Shown one piece after another: positions 15,495 through 23,756 of a stretch of DNA of 49,155 bases. Location: the IMG/VR virus record IMGVR_UViG_3300044712_000383, positions 1-49,155 of that record; one strand, written 5' to 3'. Positions within the stretch are counted from its first letter, which is position 1, and the number at the start of each line of letters is the position of its first letter. Under the pieces are notes generated by a model. The model worked only from the letters and a program-made list of their open reading frames with translations, had not been told where the DNA came from and ran no database searches. The stretch is from a virus. Both the position numbers and the translations under genes were made by a program.

Positions 15495-15668
15495 TCACCC
15501 AACCGACACGTGAAGCCGCCAGAAGGAAAACCATGTGCAACCGTTGCCATATTTTTTAATGGTCGGGATCATCGACCGCAAGCCCCAACAACAGCCAGTA
15601 GTGAAAACCCCCGCAAACCACTTGTGACCTGATACGGTATAGCCTTGACCGTCTTTTTTGAACTTCAT
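15495..15668 (-). CDS. 57-residue protein, unknown
   Basis: A small Cys/Trp/Gly-rich frame (GVFTTGCCWGLRSMI) with GAGGGAG before its ATG, which overlaps nothing but starts nine bases after the previous stop. It ends just before the zincin-like gene. I do not recognise it. Confidence 0.55.
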   Translation of the reverse strand: MKFKKDGQGYTVSGHKWFAGVFTTGCCWGLRSMIPTIKKYGNGCTWFSFWRLHVSVG

Positions 15669-15676
15669 GCTCTCCC

Positions 15677-16024
15677 TCACTTTCGAATATGAACTTTGAA
15701 AATATAAGCCGCCCCTGCCGGATTAACCGCGTTGACCGCTATCACATGCCAAACGACCCCGCCGATGGTAAGTGAGTCACCGGGAATCGGAGCCGTCTGA
15801 TCTGCTGCGATAATTGCCAATCTGTCTCCGGACTGAATCAATGCGCCAGCCGCCATGCTGAGGTTGTCACGAAAAGCGGACTCAATACCGTAAACAGTCC
15901 AAGTCTGCGTGACTGCGCCCGTTGTGGCTCCCGTTACCGGGTCAAATACGCCACCGGAAACGCGGGTCAGGGTCATTGCCTGCCCTTTGGCCTGTAGTGT
16001 CTTGGCGATGGTCGCGGCGTTCAC
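15677..16024 (-). CDS. Head-tail adaptor / head closure protein
   Basis: A 115-residue beta-rich protein (TLTRVSGGVFDPVTGATTGAVTQTWTVYG, GDSLTIGGVVWHVIAVNAVNPAG). The pattern and position fit head-closure adaptors of siphoviruses. The start overlaps the previous stop by four bases. Confidence 0.7.
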   Translation of the reverse strand: MNAATIAKTLQAKGQAMTLTRVSGGVFDPVTGATTGAVTQTWTVYGIESAFRDNLSMAAGALIQSGDRLAIIAADQTAPIPGDSLTIGGVVWHVIAVNAVNPAGAAYIFKVHIRK

Positions 16025-16242
16025 TTGTGTCTTTCCTCACATCGCGCCTCAATCCTTGCGATGTCCTGCGCGTTCTTTTCTGCCATAGCCTGATGGTTGT
16101 CCAACTTATCCCAAAGGGTCTGTAACTGCTGTTTGAGGTTGTCAAATCCGGTGCTTATGAGATAGCCGATGATGCCAAGCATCACGATTATCAGCCCGGA
16201 AATTGCTGTCCAGATAATCATGTCTGTTGAAGGCATAAGCAT
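16021..16242 (-). CDS. Small membrane protein with coiled coil
   Basis: A 73-residue protein with one membrane segment (about residues 9-30, IIWTAISGLIIVMLGIIGYLI) followed by a helical, charged region (FDNLKQQLQTLWDKLDNHQAMAEKNAQDIARIEARCEE). It is an odd insertion between two connector genes. It may be a lysogenic or late membrane-active peptide rather than a virion part. Confidence 0.65.
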   Translation of the reverse strand: MLMPSTDMIIWTAISGLIIVMLGIIGYLISTGFDNLKQQLQTLWDKLDNHQAMAEKNAQDIARIEARCEERHK

Positions 16243-16251
16243 CCTGTATGT

Positions 16252-16764
16252 TCATCCGCGCAATAGATCAGCACTGCCGGAAGGCTTGAGATAGTCGGAA
16301 AGGAGCTGGTCAACAATCTGGTAGGTGGTGCCCGGTGCAGCTCCTTGGAAATATTCCGTTTCGATAACGTCCACCCGCTCTCGCTTGACGCCTGCTGTGA
16401 TGTCATCAGCCAGGGGCGCGGAGAGGGCGCGGAGGGCGAGCTCACAACAGGCGTCTTTCAGGCGTTGCGGGATCTCGTCGTAGGGGAAAATGTAGTCCGA
16501 AATCACCACGTCATAGCGAGGCCACTCAAGCGCCTGCGTGGTCACACCATCTTGAGGCACAGGGCGCACCTTGTAGCCCTTCCAGCGGTTGCGGTACTTG
16601 CCGTCAAGGTAAGTGGTCGCCTTTCTGAGGGCGGCTTCCTTGACGGCATCCGTACCGGTCCAGAGAGTATTCCCCCTGGCGGTGTGGTATGTGGTCGCGT
16701 CGGCTGCGGACACGTAGGACTCAGCCCCGGCCACAATCGCCCCTGTTTCGATTACGAGCGCCAT
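16252..16764 (-). CDS. Head-tail connector, DnaT-like domain family
   Basis: A 170-residue protein with YVSAADATTYHTARGN at the N-terminus, LRKATTYLDGKYRNRWKG, and LKDACCELALRAL, the hallmarks of the family often named putative DnaT-like, which is the gp6-type ring under the portal. The name is historical; a structural role is more likely. Its ATG overlaps the previous stop (TAATG). Confidence 0.75.
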   Translation of the reverse strand: MALVIETGAIVAGAESYVSAADATTYHTARGNTLWTGTDAVKEAALRKATTYLDGKYRNRWKGYKVRPVPQDGVTTQALEWPRYDVVISDYIFPYDEIPQRLKDACCELALRALSAPLADDITAGVKRERVDVIETEYFQGAAPGTTYQIVDQLLSDYLKPSGSADLLRG

Positions 16765-16892
16765 TATTTCTTACCCTTCTTCGGCGTGGCTCCCGGCTCG
16801 TATATTTCCATCGTCTCGGGGTCGAAATCCGACTTGTTGATGATGTGATAGCCCTTCTTGCCGTCACGCTTGACCTTGATGGTTTCTATCAT
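16764..16892 (-). CDS. 42-residue conserved-type phage protein
   Basis: The ATG overlaps the preceding stop (ATGA) and the stop overlaps the next ATG (TAATG), so it sits tightly in the operon. The sequence has a short beta-hairpin (KVKRDGKKGYHIINKSDFD) and a basic tail. Such small proteins are common between coat and connector genes; function is unknown. Confidence 0.75.
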   Translation of the reverse strand: MIETIKVKRDGKKGYHIINKSDFDPETMEIYEPGATPKKGKK

Positions 16893-17812
16893 GCCGCGTC
16901 ACCGAGTTTCGTCCATACCGGCTGTGCCTGCGTCCCTGAGTTGCGGTACACAAAGCCGCCTGTCGTGTCAGAGTACAGCGCACCCTTCGGGGCTGTTCCT
17001 TCGCCGGTTGCTTCCGGGTCGCCGTCCGTGTAGTCAACCGGAGCGCCTGCGCCGTACAGGAAAACAGACGCCAGCCCGTTCAGGATGCCGGTTGCCGTGC
17101 CGTAGGCTGCCGTGGTGACTGATGCCGTCCAGACGGGTACTGCTTGCGTTCCGGTGTTGGTGTAGGTCAGTCCGTTGGTGGTGTCGATGTAGAAAGCGCC
17201 AGGGAGGGACAGCCCGATATTCGTGCCTACGCCGCCGGTCAGAGATGCCTTTGCCATTGCGGTAACGACGCCCGATCCATCATCAGATCCGCCAGAATCA
17301 GCGGCATAGATGGAAGCTGTGACCAGCTTTGATGCTGCGGCGTTGACTGCCGCCATCACTTCAGCGGCGGTGGACTCAATCGCCCCGCCCGCGCCGGTCT
17401 TGAGTGATACGGTGATTGCAGAACCGACAACCGAGACGGAGAGCGCTTTGTTGTTTCCGGAAGGGTCAACGTAGGTGACGGAGATGAGATTGCCGTCTGC
17501 GCCGTATTCCTTAGCGGTGAAGGTGAGGCCGTTTTCGTCGCCCGCAGGGTTGACGTTCAGGGTAGCCCTGACAGCCGATACCGGCGCACCATCCCCACCA
17601 TCGAACATGGATAACGGGCTGGCAGACACGGCGGTGATGGTAACGGTGGCGTTGTCGCTGATGATGAAATTGCGCTCAACGAAGTATGGGCCGTAGGTTT
17701 TTGAGGAGGCAAAGGTAGCGCCGATACTGGCGTCCTCCACCTGCTTGATGCTGCCGAAACCGTCAACAACGGTCGCGGTAATGATGTGTCCTGCCGGTAG
17801 TCTGTAAATCAT
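16889..17812 (-). CDS. Virion structural protein, probable decoration or fibre-like
   Basis: A 307-residue, Gly/Thr/Ala-rich beta protein after the coat gene. Two repeats end in related segments, LTYTNTGTQAVPVWTASVT and FVYRNSGTQAQPVWTKLGD, about 80 residues apart. The N-terminal 100 residues look like a head-decoration domain (YRLPAGHIITATVVDGFGS). No sheath or enzyme motif. Role in capsid decoration is inferred from position. Confidence 0.6.
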   Translation of the reverse strand: MIYRLPAGHIITATVVDGFGSIKQVEDASIGATFASSKTYGPYFVERNFIISDNATVTITAVSASPLSMFDGGDGAPVSAVRATLNVNPAGDENGLTFTAKEYGADGNLISVTYVDPSGNNKALSVSVVGSAITVSLKTGAGGAIESTAAEVMAAVNAAASKLVTASIYAADSGGSDDGSGVVTAMAKASLTGGVGTNIGLSLPGAFYIDTTNGLTYTNTGTQAVPVWTASVTTAAYGTATGILNGLASVFLYGAGAPVDYTDGDPEATGEGTAPKGALYSDTTGGFVYRNSGTQAQPVWTKLGDAA

Positions 17813-17822
17813 GATTGCCCCC

Positions 17823-17850
17823 TAAAAGGAGGGGCGAGTTTCCCCGCCCC
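17823..17850 (-). terminator. Probable intrinsic terminator or attenuator after coat gene
   Basis: Reading leftward, stem GGGGCG/CGCCCC (17845-17850 and 17831-17836) with an 8-base loop is followed by TCCTTTT. It lies directly after the major coat gene. Partial termination here would make coat mRNA more abundant than downstream connector mRNA. Confidence 0.55.
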
Positions 17851-17857
17851 GTGTTTA

Positions 17858-19027
17858 TCAGCCCAAGAGGGTGGCTACATGGTTACTCTTCCAGACCTTC
17901 GCGTCGTAGTAACAGCGGATCTCGATCATCGTCTTCCGGTAGCCCTTGTACACTGCGATGTCGTACACAAGGCCGGACCACGGATCCTGGACCGTCATCA
18001 TGTCAACCGCTGCGTCGCCACCCTTGGGCAGTGCGGGCGGACGGACAACCAACTCAATGGCCGACTTGTGGAATGCCAGGTTGCCGGTGTAGCTGTTGCC
18101 GATGGTAGCCTCGACGGTATCGGCCAGGGTCGCGGTGAACAGACCAGGGGCGTTCAGGATGATGTCTGCTTCAACTTCCGTGGTGCCGGTGTTGACGATG
18201 TATTTGTTCGCATCGCCCGCGAAGGTGAGCACGTCGCCCGCCTTGATGCCGGTTGCGTTTACGGTACCGCCGTCAAGATGAATGGTGGTGTTGCCGAGGA
18301 CGTAGCCTGCGCCGAGGTCCACGTCGTAGCCAGTACCAGCGCCTTTGGTATGGATGCCAATACCTGCCGATTCCTTGAGCATCAGCCCTTGCAGGTCGAG
18401 CAATGTGCCCTGACGGAGCAGGTTGGAGCCGCCGGACTCGTTGACCTTCTGGAGTTGCGCCAGGTTGCGGAGTTTGGTGCCTGCTGCGCTGTTGATGACC
18501 AGAGAGAGCAGGCCGTCATTCGCGGGACAGCCGTTGTCAACGAGGATCTGCCGGACGTTGGCGATCTCGGAGAAGTCGGAGGCAAACGGAGTTGTCCCTG
18601 CGGTGCCGAATGCGCGGGAAGATCCTTTGTAGGCGATGCCCCACAGATACGCCTCGATGGTGTTGGTGATCGCCCTCATTGCTTGCTGGATCTGGTCGCC
18701 GTAGATGGTTTCAAATCCGCTGCCGTTGTCAACGTGCTTCACGTCCTCGCCGGTCCACGGAATCTGCACGGAGGCGTATTGGTTGATGGTCAGCGTCTTG
18801 TTGTCCACCGTCTGATCGGTTCCCTCAGGGATGGTCATGGACGGGGTATCGGTGCTGTTGACAGCCGGGGTACGGGTGAAGTGGGATCGGATGGTGTCGC
18901 CCTTGGCGGCGCGGGTGGATGCGTCGCCGTTGATGGTTACGGACGGGATGAGGCCGACGAGTTCGCGGCCTATCTTGTCGGCTGCTTTGTAGATGTCAGC
19001 CGCCAGGCTGGTGAGTGTATTTGCCAT
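17858..19027 (-). CDS. Major capsid protein, P22 coat-like
   Basis: A 389-residue coat protein. WTGEDVKHVDNGSGFETIYGDQIQQAMRAITNTIEAYLW near residues 92-130 and LVVRPPALPKGG near the C-terminus fit the P22 gene 5 coat family, which has an HK97 fold with an inserted domain. It follows the scaffold gene with AAGGAGC before ATG. The P22-type coat together with a long tail is common in non-enteric siphoviruses. Confidence 0.88.
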   Translation of the reverse strand: MANTLTSLAADIYKAADKIGRELVGLIPSVTINGDASTRAAKGDTIRSHFTRTPAVNSTDTPSMTIPEGTDQTVDNKTLTINQYASVQIPWTGEDVKHVDNGSGFETIYGDQIQQAMRAITNTIEAYLWGIAYKGSSRAFGTAGTTPFASDFSEIANVRQILVDNGCPANDGLLSLVINSAAGTKLRNLAQLQKVNESGGSNLLRQGTLLDLQGLMLKESAGIGIHTKGAGTGYDVDLGAGYVLGNTTIHLDGGTVNATGIKAGDVLTFAGDANKYIVNTGTTEVEADIILNAPGLFTATLADTVEATIGNSYTGNLAFHKSAIELVVRPPALPKGGDAAVDMMTVQDPWSGLVYDIAVYKGYRKTMIEIRCYYDAKVWKSNHVATLLG

Positions 19028-19045
19028 GGTGTTTGCTCCTTAGTG

Positions 19046-19798
19046 TCAGTCAACGACCTTGCCGCCTTCTTTGGCGAATGCAGCGCGGTCTGATTGAGAA
19101 GCAGCGTCGAACGCTGCACGGGTCATTGTTTTACCGGAATGGGTTCCATTGCTCTGCTGGCTTCCGCTTCCACTTCCGCCGCTTGCCTTGTAAAGCGAAT
19201 CCTTCATCGGATGGCTGTCGAACAGTACCTGCATTGCCTCGTCAAACTGTGCCGGTTCGCCCGGCTTAACTTTTGAAAATATCTGGTTTCCGTTTGCGTC
19301 GTATGCGATGGTTTTGCCGCCTTCTATCTTGAAATTCTTCCCGAACGTTGCCTCCAGCATGTCCGGGGGAATGATGCTTTTCTCTTTGATGAACGATGAC
19401 GACTGAAAACGGTTACTCACTTCCAGCTTGTAGATGTGGCCGTCCTTTTCTGCCAGGGCGGTTTCAAGGGCCGCCGCCTTCTCCTGGACAGGCTTGACTG
19501 CGTTGGCGATGAGTTTCTGGATCGCCTCATCATCCATGGCCTTCTTACCCTCCATGGCCTGCGCGAATTGCAGGGCCTTGATTGCCGCTGCCGGATCCTC
19601 GATGCCCTCAAATGCCGCCAGTTTCTCCTTCGCCTCTTTTGCCGCCAGGCGGTGCGTCTTCGCCTCGCTGTTCAGTTCCGTTATCTTCACCATCATGGCC
19701 GGAACGTCGTAGGGGATCTCTGTCCCTGCGTCGTCGATGTAAACCGGCTTGCCGTCCTGGACTACTGCAAATCCTTGCTCCGTTAATTTGAGTTTCAT
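19046..19798 (-). CDS. Capsid scaffolding protein
   Basis: A 250-residue, mainly alpha-helical protein. Residues about 35-115 are charged coiled coil (LNSEAKTHRLAAKEAKEKLAAFEG... VKPVQEKAAALETALAEKDGHIYKLE); the C-terminal part is Gly/Ser-rich and ends in a basic-hydrophobic helix, usual for coat-binding. It lies directly before the coat gene. The ATG used is the second in frame; earlier starts would run through the dyad operator. Confidence 0.8.
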   Translation of the reverse strand: MKLKLTEQGFAVVQDGKPVYIDDAGTEIPYDVPAMMVKITELNSEAKTHRLAAKEAKEKLAAFEGIEDPAAAIKALQFAQAMEGKKAMDDEAIQKLIANAVKPVQEKAAALETALAEKDGHIYKLEVSNRFQSSSFIKEKSIIPPDMLEATFGKNFKIEGGKTIAYDANGNQIFSKVKPGEPAQFDEAMQVLFDSHPMKDSLYKASGGSGSGSQQSNGTHSGKTMTRAAFDAASQSDRAAFAKEGGKVVD

Positions 19799-19861
19799 AG
19801 CGTCTCGCTTTCCTTTTGGCCTGCTGGCCGGATCTGATATTGTGCTCACGATACAGTAGGC

Positions 19862-19894
19862 TTTGTGCAACATTCCACCCGTCTATTGCACAAA
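19862..19894 (-). promoter_or_regulatory. 31-bp dyad operator, copy 1 (scaffold unit)
   Basis: Arms tttgtgcaa (19862-19870) and ttgcacaaa (19886-19894) enclose 15 bases. The 31-bp core, arms plus spacer, matches 28655-28685 at about 27 positions, including CCAC in the spacer. It lies directly behind a terminator and 64 bases before the scaffold start, so it probably controls a late promoter. A TACTGTAT sequence downstream could be a -10 element, with no clear -35. Confidence 0.65.
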
Positions 19895-19922
19895 ATAAAA
19901 AAGCCCGGACGCGATGCCGGGC
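19895..19922 (-). terminator. Intrinsic terminator of the first late unit
   Basis: Reading leftward, stem ccgggc (17-22 end) pairs with gcccgg around an 8-base loop, followed by TTTTTTATTTT. It ends the terminase-portal-MuF transcription unit. The T run merges into the dyad operator that begins the scaffold-coat-tail unit. Confidence 0.85.
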
Positions 19923-19965
19923 AAAGGGGAGAGGTGGGATAGTGGGGAAGGAGAGGGGAGGGTTG

Positions 19966-20085
19966 CTATTCCTTTTTTCCTTTCTGTGGAGTCTCGTCAA
20001 AATATCCGGGTGGTAATCCTAATTCAGATGCCATCTGGTCGCGTTCTTCTTCTGTCTGCATTTCGGGCATAATGTAAACGGTCAT
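19966..20085 (-). CDS. 39-residue acidic small protein
   Basis: The ATG overlaps the MuF stop (ATGA). It encodes MTVYIMPEMQTEEERD and a short GLPPGYFDET segment with a basic tail. It is the last gene before the terminator. Function unknown; such peptides sometimes follow MuF genes. Confidence 0.6.
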   Translation of the reverse strand: MTVYIMPEMQTEEERDQMASELGLPPGYFDETPQKGKKE

Positions 20086-21635
20086 AATTTCTTCCCAAGA
20101 ATGAATTCGTAATATTTGAGCACGTCATCGCTTAATGTGATGCCCGCCCTTTGTGCCGCGTACACTTCGGCGACAAATTCAAGGCCATTTGTGGCGGCAT
20201 ACTTGCTGACTTTGGTAGCAATCTCTTTGAATTTAGGATTGGTGCTGTTGAGGTTGCGCAAAAAAGATTCTTTATCGACATTGATTTCACGCTTACTTAA
20301 AACATGGCCCAACTCGTGATATACTACATGGTTTGGGTCAGGGGAAGACTGCCATCCAGAATCATAAGCCTTCTTTTGATAAGCGGCCATGTTACCCCAT
20401 GCGGCAGATGCGGATCTTGACGAGTTCAGTGCAATTCCGTTGGAATCACCCATTGCAAGCACTTTTCTGCCCTTAAAATTATGGAGGTTTATCGGGACTC
20501 CATCTATGTCCTTGGGCATAGTTTTGAGGTTGCTATAATCGGCTGATGCGCTGCCTTGGCCCCCGCCGAACACTTTTTGAAATGCCGACTTGTTACGTGC
20601 TTCCAGTTCCTTCAGGTCGTATACCACGCCTGCTCTATCGGTGAAGCGGTCAATCTTCAACCCTTCCTTGAACAGTTTGGCGCGGGTAGCCCCGAGGATG
20701 TCTTTCTGCACGTCCGCGTCCTGCCCCCTGAGCCACTTGCCGAACGTGATGTCTGCTGCGACAGGGCCGTCTTTTGATGCCCTGGTGGATGCGGGCATTT
20801 CGTCCATGTCGATGCCGAGTTCCTTCCAGGATTTAAGCACGGGGATTTGAAAGGATCGGCACCGAACATGCCTCGGGGGGAGTGGCCCTTGTCCTATCGG
20901 CCACTCCGTGCCACTGAGGGATGCGCATTGGATCGTCGTGCGGCTGTCGAGAGTGGCGAGGAATTTCCACTTACTCACGACGGCGCTGTTCTTTTCGAAC
21001 GTGAGCTGCACCGCCTGGTTGCTCGTATGATTGACAACAGTGCGGACGATTGCCTCTGCATTTCGGCGGTCCTTCTCAAAGATGCCGTCCGTGTAGCGTG
21101 AGGCGCGGGAGCCCTGCAGTCGGCGCACCATCTGCATTGCGGTCTCCCCTTCCACCATCCCCAACCGTATCGCGCCCCGAATCGCTTCCTCTTTGCCCGC
21201 CGCCAGAGAAGAAAATATCTCTTCAAGAAGCAGCTTCTTGTCAGCCCCGACAGTGACCGGCGCTTTACTCACAATCGCCGCCAACTGCTCCACGGTCGGC
21301 TGCACGATGTTGAACGTAACCGGCGCCTGAGCGGTCAGCACCGCCGCCGTTGCTGCAGCCTCTGCTGTCCCGAAGTCCAGCATCGCCGTTTTAAGTTCGT
21401 TGTGCGCTTGCGTGTATGCCTCTCCGGTCATCTCCCGGATCTCTGCCAGCAGTTTCTTGAGCCGTGCAGCGGTGAACGTTCCATCTTCGCCGCGAGCGAG
21501 GATCTTCGCCAGGATCTCCTTGTCGGCATCGTTCAGCAGCGCGAGGATGTCCCGCACTACCCGGGAGGCGTACCGCCCCAGGTTGACCTGGTGGCGGATG
21601 GAGTAGTCAAGGAGTTGTTTGTCGAGGTTGGTCAA
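20082..21635 (-). CDS. MuF-type minor head protein with C-terminal zincin domain
   Basis: A 517-residue protein. Residues about 150-280 match the Mu gpF / SPP1 gp7 head domain (RTVVNHTSNQAVQLTFEKNS... WKFLATLDSRTTIQCASLSG... PLPPRHVRCRS). The C-terminal part (about 360-517) contains HELGH at 440-444 and a following helix EFVAEVYAAQ with Glu486 or Glu490 as third ligand, a zincin signature. Fused toxin-like domains on MuF proteins are known in other phages. Here it may be injected with DNA or may cleave head proteins during maturation. TTG start with GGAGGC five bases before. Confidence 0.8.
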   Translation of the reverse strand: MTNLDKQLLDYSIRHQVNLGRYASRVVRDILALLNDADKEILAKILARGEDGTFTAARLKKLLAEIREMTGEAYTQAHNELKTAMLDFGTAEAAATAAVLTAQAPVTFNIVQPTVEQLAAIVSKAPVTVGADKKLLLEEIFSSLAAGKEEAIRGAIRLGMVEGETAMQMVRRLQGSRASRYTDGIFEKDRRNAEAIVRTVVNHTSNQAVQLTFEKNSAVVSKWKFLATLDSRTTIQCASLSGTEWPIGQGPLPPRHVRCRSFQIPVLKSWKELGIDMDEMPASTRASKDGPVAADITFGKWLRGQDADVQKDILGATRAKLFKEGLKIDRFTDRAGVVYDLKELEARNKSAFQKVFGGGQGSASADYSNLKTMPKDIDGVPINLHNFKGRKVLAMGDSNGIALNSSRSASAAWGNMAAYQKKAYDSGWQSSPDPNHVVYHELGHVLSKREINVDKESFLRNLNSTNPKFKEIATKVSKYAATNGLEFVAEVYAAQRAGITLSDDVLKYYEFILGKKL

Positions 21636-23756
21636 CTACTGCCTCCACCGCCGAGGCCATGCGTAAACAGCCGATTTCACCGCCTCTTGATTTACTCCAT
21701 CGTCACAGTAATATTTCAGCGTCCGCCCAGGTTTGACCGTCAACGCCCCTGAATAGGTGAGCGTAGGAGCCGAACCGTCGAGGGAGTATCGGATTGTCCC
21801 ACTCTCGTTGCAGGAGAGGGCGACGGTCTGTTTTGTGGCGTAACGTCCGGCGGCTACGGAGGGGGTGGTTGATAGTGATGCAGCCGGTGGGCTCTCTGCC
21901 CCGGTCACAGAATAAACATGAATCAATGGATACGATGTGTTCAGAAATCCGGTACTGTCCGCGTTTGCAGCAGAGATAAATACTCTCTGATTCGCTGAAT
22001 CGTATGCAGCGCCGAGCAACCGCGCACCGCCGATGACGTGCCTCAACACAGGTTCTGATGACGAGTGCGAAAATTGCAAAGGGTATGCGAGAGTGACAGT
22101 ATTATCGCTGATTGCCCTGATTACGTTGTACTCGTAGTTAGACTGGCCCGAATTTATCTGTATTCCGTCGCTCACAATCAGGGCCGATGCATCATCGACA
22201 GTCATTGTCAATGCGCCCGCGTTTGGAGAATTGGTAAGCGACACAGTGACATCAGCGGGCTTGTCCGGTACCGGATACGGCATCCGTGAATAATCATCGG
22301 TCAGGTCCCATACTGCATAGGGCTCGATCTGCCACGGCTCCTTGGTGTCATTGTAGACTGCCACCAAATCCATCGCATCATAGGCCCACACCATATAACG
22401 ATACGGATACCCATGAACCCCTTTGCTGCTACTTCCCATCGCCGGATCGTAGCAACACTCATCGTTGCCCGTGCCGCAATACGGATCGCTGCCGCACGTC
22501 GAGGGGTTGCCAATATGCGTCGATCCGCAGGACCACCCTGTTGTGTCGCTCGGATTGCTGTTGTATTGAGCCGTGAGCCAGTCAACTATTGTCGATGCGT
22601 TGGCTATGTGGTCTTTGATCCACGTCCCGGTTCCGTAACATGCCCGCCCGATAGGTTGCCTTCCGAAAAACAGGACCGATCTCGTGCCAGACGGAAAAAC
22701 CACACCTGTGATTTCCGTCGCCTGAGAGTACGTTTTGCTGTAGTAAGAGTCTGCGCTGGACGTGTAGGCTCCCAATGTTGACCGCACATCGGACGGCACC
22801 ACCCCGTTCCACGTTCCCAGGTTATCCCATGCCCCGCCCGTGCCGAGTTGATACAGGACGTTTGCGGATTGATCCAGATAGTATGTGTCGTCCTGATCTG
22901 TTGCGATGTTGCCCGGAGCACCATGCCCACGGATAAAACCCGGACCGCCCAGGTAGTAAACAAGTGGGGATGCCGGGACCGGATCGGCTTCCGTGCCGTG
23001 GTCGCCAATATCGGCAGGGCTGAACGCATGAGCAGAGGGGCCGAGGGAAGTGCGTTGAATGATTGCCAGTGATGCCTGTCCGGTAAGTGCCGTGTGCCCG
23101 CCGAAATATGATCGCCACTCGGTAGGGATACTAGCCATATAACCGCCGACAAATCCCGCCGAGTTGACGCCTGAATCAGAGATCGTGCCTCCGACGGTAT
23201 ACATCCCGGATGCACCAGCGGATGAGCTGTAATCGGCAGATGCCTTGAAATGCGATCTGTTTGCCGTGGGTGTGCCGGAGTCGTAAACCACATAGGTTGA
23301 TCCATATAGCGTGCTACCAGACACAAGCGTCCCGCCGATCAACACGCCATGTCCTATCAGCGTAGAGCCGCTGGTGCATTTGTTCGCGCCACTTACCCCG
23401 ACATAACACCCATAGCCACCCGTTATTTCTATTGGGTTCAGCAGCACGCTGGCTGTCAATAAATCGGCGAGGGTCGCGGACTTGCTGAACGTTGCCGGAA
23501 CTTGAACTTTTGCCAGGTATTGCGCGGCGGCACTGCTGTCTGTCGTGAGGTTGAGTCCGTTGTCAGTGGGGTCGTAAGACATCGCCCGTCCGGAGGCGTT
23601 TGCAAATGACCCCCCCGCGCCGGAAAGGGTGCCATGCGGTAGCTTGAACGCACCCTGATAGACAAGCTGAGATCGCGTCAACAAAGGGTAGTCTGGCGGG
23701 GCCGCGTATGCCGCACCGGTAAATACAAGCAGAATTATGGTTAATAAATATCTCAT
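21636..23756 (-). CDS. Exported protein with C-terminal chitobiase-like domain
   Basis: A 706-residue protein beginning MRYLLTIILLVFTGAAYA, a classical Sec signal peptide with cleavage after AYA. The last 70 residues fit a CHB_HEX_C-type Ig domain (VALSCNESGTIRYSLDGSAPTLTYSGALTVKPG). The middle is Gly/Ser/Tyr-rich and cysteine-containing (CGSTHIGNPSTCGSDPYC), with a propeller-like section (ARLLGAAYDSANQRVFISA). The ATG overlaps the preceding stop (ATGA), and the next gene is MuF. It is in a phage head operon, where exported proteins are unexpected. Possible head spike fibre or conversion factor. Confidence 0.7.
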   Translation of the reverse strand: MRYLLTIILLVFTGAAYAAPPDYPLLTRSQLVYQGAFKLPHGTLSGAGGSFANASGRAMSYDPTDNGLNLTTDSSAAAQYLAKVQVPATFSKSATLADLLTASVLLNPIEITGGYGCYVGVSGANKCTSGSTLIGHGVLIGGTLVSGSTLYGSTYVVYDSGTPTANRSHFKASADYSSSAGASGMYTVGGTISDSGVNSAGFVGGYMASIPTEWRSYFGGHTALTGQASLAIIQRTSLGPSAHAFSPADIGDHGTEADPVPASPLVYYLGGPGFIRGHGAPGNIATDQDDTYYLDQSANVLYQLGTGGAWDNLGTWNGVVPSDVRSTLGAYTSSADSYYSKTYSQATEITGVVFPSGTRSVLFFGRQPIGRACYGTGTWIKDHIANASTIVDWLTAQYNSNPSDTTGWSCGSTHIGNPSTCGSDPYCGTGNDECCYDPAMGSSSKGVHGYPYRYMVWAYDAMDLVAVYNDTKEPWQIEPYAVWDLTDDYSRMPYPVPDKPADVTVSLTNSPNAGALTMTVDDASALIVSDGIQINSGQSNYEYNVIRAISDNTVTLAYPLQFSHSSSEPVLRHVIGGARLLGAAYDSANQRVFISAANADSTGFLNTSYPLIHVYSVTGAESPPAASLSTTPSVAAGRYATKQTVALSCNESGTIRYSLDGSAPTLTYSGALTVKPGRTLKYYCDDGVNQEAVKSAVYAWPRRWRQ

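Noticed and set aside
17879-19093. 404-residue open frame on the plus strand opposite the coat gene
   Set aside because: It is the antisense shadow of a well-recognised coat gene, lacks a ribosome site and has no protein-like motif.
19862-19894. Sigma54 promoter at the dyad
   Set aside because: The GG and GC dinucleotides are not at the required ten-base separation in both copies.
22604-23326. 240-residue frame in another phase of the exported protein gene
   Set aside because: Overlaps the signal-peptide-bearing gene, which has the correct ATGA coupling at both ends.
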